From an uncultured Clostridia bacterium (GTDB lineage Bacteria > Bacillota > Clostridia > TANB77 > CAG-508), in assembly GCA_934120045.1 (NCBI GenBank), contig CAKOTF010000008.1, positions 1 to 64,000 on the forward strand: a DNA stretch of 64,000 nt, given 5' to 3'. A program made the position numbers and the translations under genes. The notes below the pieces were generated by a model, which did not search any database, was not told where the DNA came from, and saw nothing but the letters and a program-made list of their open reading frames with translations. Positions 60,945 to 64,000 of the stretch are shown piece after piece (the stretch's first letter is position 1; each line of letters begins with the position of its first letter).

Positions 60945-63128
60945 TTATTCTTCTATTTTTTCTTCATTTAAAGGTGTTTCTGTGTTTTCCTCTGAAGAAT
61001 TTTCATTTTTATTTTCTTCTGAATTATTTTCAACTAAATCTTTCATTGTTAAATTAATTCTTCCTTGATCATCTATTTCAATAACTTTTACCGGAACTTT
61101 ATCTCCAACATTTACATAATCCGTAACATTTTTAATATGTTCTTTAGCTATTTTAGATATATGAACTAATCCTTCTTTTCCTCCACCAATATCTACAAAT
61201 GCTCCAAATGATGTTGTTCTTGTTACTGTTCCATAATATATTTGTCCAACTTCAACTACTCTTGCTATATTTTCTATTATATCTAATGCTTTTTCTCCCA
61301 TTTCAGCATCTGTTGAATAAATAAATACTTGTCCATCTTCTTCAATATCTATTTTTACACCTGTTTCATCAATTATTTTATTAATTGTTTCTCCACCTTT
61401 TCCAATTACATCTTTAATTTTTTCAACTTTAATTTGTGTTGTAATTATATGTGGTGCATATTTTGATATTTCTTCTCTTGGTTCTGAAATAACTGGTTTC
61501 ATTATATCATCTAATATATATTGTCTTGCTTTTCTTGTTCTTGCAAATGCTTCTTCTATTATCTTATATGATAATCCATCTACTTTAATATCTACTTGTA
61601 TTGCTGTAATGCCTTTTTCTGTTCCGCCAACTTTGAAGTCCATATCTCCAAAAAAGTCTTCTAATCCTTGAATGTCTGTTAACATTACATAATCATCTGG
61701 ATTTTCTGGATTTGTTACAAGTCCTGTTGAGATACCAGCAACTGGTCTCTTAATTGGAACACCTGCATCCATTAATGCTAATGTACTTCCACATATACTT
61801 GCTTGTGATGTTGAACCATTTGAAGATAGTACTTCTGATACAACTCTTATTGCATATGGGAATTCTTCTACTGGTGGTAATACTGGAACTAATGCTTTTT
61901 CTGCTAATGCACCATGTCCAATTTCTCTTCTTCCAGGTCCTCTTGATGTTTTTGCTTCACCAACACTATATCCAGGGAAGTTATATTGATGCATATATCT
62001 TTTTGCTGTTTCTGTATCTATTCCATCTAATTCTTGTTCTTCACTCTTCATTCCAAGTGTTACTATTGACATTACTTGAGTTTGTCCTCTTGTAAATAAT
62101 GCACTTCCATGTGTACGTGGTAATAATCCTACTTCACATGATAGTGGTCTTATTTCATCAATTGCTCTTCCATCAACTCTTTTATGTTCATAGAATATCA
62201 TATCTCTTACACATTTTTTTTCTAATTTATAAACTGCTTCACCAATTTCTTGCTTTCTTTTTTCGAATTCTTCTTCTCCTAATTTTTCAGCAAGAGCATT
62301 TTCAATTTCTTCTGTTAATACTGCAACATTATTGTCTCTTGTGTCTTTGTCTATCTCTTGTACAGCTATTTTCATTTTTTCTGTATAATCTTTTTCTAAT
62401 TCTTCATATAAATCATGATCTACTGCAAATGATTTGTATGCAAATTTTGGCTTTCCTATTTCGTCTTTCATTTTTTGAATAAATTGACATACTTTTTTAA
62501 TTTCTTCATGTCCTTTTTTAATTGCATCTAACATTACATCATCAGGAACTTCATTTGCTCCAGCTTCAATCATTGCTACTTTTTCAGCTGTTCCTGCAAC
62601 TGTTAAATTTAAATCACTTATTTTTCTTTGTTCTTCTGTTGGATTTATTACTATTTCTCCATTTACTAATCCTACATTTACTGCTGCTGTTGGTCCTCCA
62701 AATGGTATATCAGATATTGATAATGCTGCAGATGCCCCAATCATTGCTGCTACTTCTGGTGAATTATCTTGTTCAACACATAATACTGTTGCAACAACTA
62801 CTACATCATTTCTGAAATCTTTTGGAAATAATGGTCTTAATGGTCTATCTATAGCTCTTGATACTAATATTGCTTTATCACTTGGTTTTCCTTCTCTTTT
62901 TGTATAAGATCCTGGTATTTTTCCAACTGAATACATTTTTTCTTCAAAATCTACTGATAATGGAAAAAAGTCTATTCCTTCTTTTGGTTCTTTTGATGCT
63001 GTAACATTTACCATTACAACTGTATCTCCATATTTTACTACAACATTTCCATTTGCTAATCCTGCTAATTTTCCTGTTTCTATTACAAGTTTTCTACCTG
63101 CTAATTCTGTTTCATAACTTTTAAACAT
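60945..63128 (-). CDS. pnp: Polyribonucleotide nucleotidyltransferase (PNPase)
   Basis: A phosphorolytic 3'-5' exoribonuclease central to mRNA decay. Two RNase PH domains (FKSYETELAGRKLVIETGKL at the start, and LPRTHGSALFTRGQTQVMSI in the second) are linked by a helical domain. They are followed by a KH domain (IKDVIGKGGETINKIIDETG) and an S1 domain (GQIYYGTVTRTTSFGAFVDI). An acidic tail follows (SSEENTETPLNEEKIEE). Length 727 is standard. rpsO upstream is the canonical neighbour. Confidence 0.97.
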   Translation of the reverse strand: MFKSYETELAGRKLVIETGKLAGLANGNVVVKYGDTVVMVNVTASKEPKEGIDFFPLSVDFEEKMYSVGKIPGSYTKREGKPSDKAILVSRAIDRPLRPLFPKDFRNDVVVVATVLCVEQDNSPEVAAMIGASAALSISDIPFGGPTAAVNVGLVNGEIVINPTEEQRKISDLNLTVAGTAEKVAMIEAGANEVPDDVMLDAIKKGHEEIKKVCQFIQKMKDEIGKPKFAYKSFAVDHDLYEELEKDYTEKMKIAVQEIDKDTRDNNVAVLTEEIENALAEKLGEEEFEKRKQEIGEAVYKLEKKCVRDMIFYEHKRVDGRAIDEIRPLSCEVGLLPRTHGSALFTRGQTQVMSIVTLGMKSEEQELDGIDTETAKRYMHQYNFPGYSVGEAKTSRGPGRREIGHGALAEKALVPVLPPVEEFPYAIRVVSEVLSSNGSTSQASICGSTLALMDAGVPIKRPVAGISTGLVTNPENPDDYVMLTDIQGLEDFFGDMDFKVGGTEKGITAIQVDIKVDGLSYKIIEEAFARTRKARQYILDDIMKPVISEPREEISKYAPHIITTQIKVEKIKDVIGKGGETINKIIDETGVKIDIEEDGQVFIYSTDAEMGEKALDIIENIARVVEVGQIYYGTVTRTTSFGAFVDIGGGKEGLVHISKIAKEHIKNVTDYVNVGDKVPVKVIEIDDQGRINLTMKDLVENNSEENKNENSSEENTETPLNEEKIEE

Positions 63129-63443
63129 ATACTTTTTCTTTTATGGTTTATTTATATAATCCATAAACTCCTTTCTTTTATTCTTTACACCTATTTAAGT
63201 AAGTCAAACTTGTAATTAGATTGTAACCTCTATAATATGTTTTATTTGTTTAAAGCACATTATACAAGCTACTTTTCCAAATACATTTGACTTACTTTAA
63301 GAACAAATAAGAAAAATTTTCAATTTTTCTTTGATTTGTTCTCGCCCGATTTGAGTTTCTGAGCGAAGCGATGAAATCTCAAAGGGCTAGCGATTGTAGC
63401 ATTTTATATAATAGGAAAGTATAACTTTCCTATTATATAAAAC
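63129..63443 (-). promoter_or_regulatory. pnp leader with stacked inverted repeats
   Basis: No gene. Three structures lie between the rpsO terminator and pnp. An inverted pair is TAAGTAAGTCAAA / TTTGACTTACTTTA (63196-63208 with 63286-63299). A hairpin is GAACAAAT...ATTTGTTC (63301-63341). A perfect 19-bp palindrome is TTTTATATAATAGGAAAGT with its complement (63402-63420 with 63424-63442). Long pnp leader stems are RNase III targets in other bacteria. Between them lies a GC-rich segment (63342-63400) with GAGATTTCATCGCTTCGCTC on the minus strand. Confidence 0.55.
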
Positions 63444-63479
63444 AAAAGGACGTAGGCTTTTATTGCACACGTCCTTTTA
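63444..63479 (-). terminator. Terminator (or attenuator) after rpsO
   Basis: AAAAGGACGT / ACGTCCTTTT around a 15-base loop, with a T-run in the minus direction, about a dozen bases after the rpsO stop. It may read through to pnp. Confidence 0.75.
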
Positions 63480-63490
63480 CAAATCTTAAA

Positions 63491-63754
63491 CTATTTTCTT
63501 AGTCCTAATTTTTCAACTAGTGCTTTATATGATTCTTCATCTTTCTTTGCTAAGTAGTTTAATAAATTTCTTCTTTTACCAACCATTTTAAGCATTCCTC
63601 TTCTTGAATGATTGTCTTTTTTATGAACTTTTAAATGCTCTGTTAATTCATTAATTCTTTCTGTTAAAAGAGCGATTTGAACTTCAGATGATCCTGTATC
63701 TTTTTCATCTCTTCTATATTGATTAATGATTTCTTGTTTTCTTTCTACTGTCAT
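63491..63754 (-). CDS. rpsO: 30S ribosomal protein S15
   Basis: The 87-residue S15 binds 16S rRNA helix 22. TVERKQEIINQYRRDEKDTG starts it, and HLKVHKKDNHSRRGMLKMVG and KRRNLLNYLAKKDEESYKAL follow. The AGGAGGTGTTAATAAC site precedes the ATG. S15 commonly autoregulates through a leader structure; the about 150 nt upstream are AT-rich and I saw no certain pseudoknot. Confidence 0.97.
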   Translation of the reverse strand: MTVERKQEIINQYRRDEKDTGSSEVQIALLTERINELTEHLKVHKKDNHSRRGMLKMVGKRRNLLNYLAKKDEESYKALVEKLGLRK

Positions 63755-63914
63755 GTTATTAACACCTCCTATTTCTTTTTTCTCCTTATACCGAGCTCTA
63801 ATAATAGGTGTCTTTTACTAGGCTAAGTTAAAGGAATATTTTTTCAACATAACTATTGTACTATATTTTACCAAAAAAATCAAGCAATTTCACTAATTTA
63901 GGTTAAATATATTT
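63755..63914. promoter_or_regulatory. rpsO leader and upstream spacer
   Basis: Non-coding, AT-rich. It includes AGGAGGTGTTAATAAC before rpsO and a GAGCTC-containing segment around 63794-63800 that could base-pair locally. I see no confident promoter. Confidence 0.4.
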
Positions 63915-64000
63915 TTATCCATTTTTTATTGCTAATATATCTTCATCTTTTTTTAAGTTTGGTCCTAAAAATTCATAACAATTTTTATTAGATTTCATAG
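63915..64000 (-). CDS. 3' end of an unidentified gene
   Basis: An open frame enters from the right edge and ends at a stop at 63915-63917. The visible last codons read MKSNKNCYEFLGPNLKKDED and ILAIKNG. It is too short to assign. Genes upstream of rpsO in Firmicutes are usually ribF/truB, but nothing here proves that. Confidence 0.4.
   Translation of the reverse strand, partial: MKSNKNCYEFLGPNLKKDEDILAIKNG

Noticed and set aside
1..64000. CRISPR arrays
   Set aside because: No set of three or more regularly spaced direct repeats and no cas genes were found.

Overview
The window is very AT-rich DNA from a spore-forming, Gram-positive anaerobe-like Firmicute. It is most likely an uncultured gut Clostridia lineage; I cannot name a species. 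The main evidence is the sporulation gene set: spoVT, a whole spoIIIA operon (AA to AH), yunB, a SPOCS-LysM protein, spoIIP, spoVS and ymdB. Strong GGAGG ribosome sites, GTG/TTG starts and clostridial DUF421/DUF4363, UPF0182 and SepF/DivIVA neighbourhoods agree with this. Most genes lie on the minus strand, so the real transcripts run right to left.

Layout. 1-11 kb: a partial Nudix hydrolase, small membrane proteins, a glycosyltransferase, a zinc-ribbon protein, a CAU tRNA, spoVT, tcdA, an RsmB-like methyltransferase, a polysaccharide deacetylase, rlmD and a frameshifted secreted nuclease. 11-18.6 kb: an accessory island. It holds three (perhaps four) self-contained small-gene units of higher GC, a CwlA-like amidase, a deleted insertion sequence with intact inverted repeats, a highly structured non-coding RNA with a perfect sigma-A promoter, and the wreck of an integrative mobilizable element (mob pseudogene, oriT-like palindrome, truncated serine recombinase behind a transcription attenuator). 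18.7-30.8 kb: tRNA-Leu, recG, the spoIIIA operon, yebC, an M24 peptidase, a prepilin peptidase and yqeG. 30.8-46.4 kb: UPF0182, ftsY, a peroxiredoxin, a Ca-type P-ATPase, tRNA-Glu, an HNH-ParB-like fusion, yunB, SPOCS-LysM, spoIIP, an MBL hydrolase and rel. 46.7-64 kb: recJ, recA, a solute-binding protein, spoVS, ymdB, a pilin-like protein, divIVA, sepF, an HlyD-like adaptor, miaA, mutL, a GT4 glycosyltransferase, pnp and rpsO.

How the genes work together. Housekeeping blocks cover DNA repair and recombination (recG, recA, recJ, mutL), RNA modification and decay (tcdA, rlmD, RsmB-like, miaA, pnp), division (sepF, divIVA) and stringent response (rel). The sporulation genes cover forespore engulfment (spoIIP), the mother cell-forespore channel (spoIIIA), forespore transcription (spoVT) and coat or late functions (yunB, SPOCS-LysM, spoVS).

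Most interesting signals. (i) The three small-gene units at 11.2-13.9 kb share one architecture: consensus promoter, a 5' strand complementary to the loop of a GGAGG/CCTCC hairpin, then a ribosome site that the hairpin's 3' arm could also mask. Two of them show compensatory changes between strand and loop. (ii) A roughly 290-nt structured RNA lies at 14648-14936, and shorter orphan RNA candidates lie at 564-658 and 27391-27489. (iii) Frameshifts break spoIIIAA exactly in its Walker A motif and a secreted nuclease just before its catalytic histidine. (iv) MutL has lost its endonuclease motifs.
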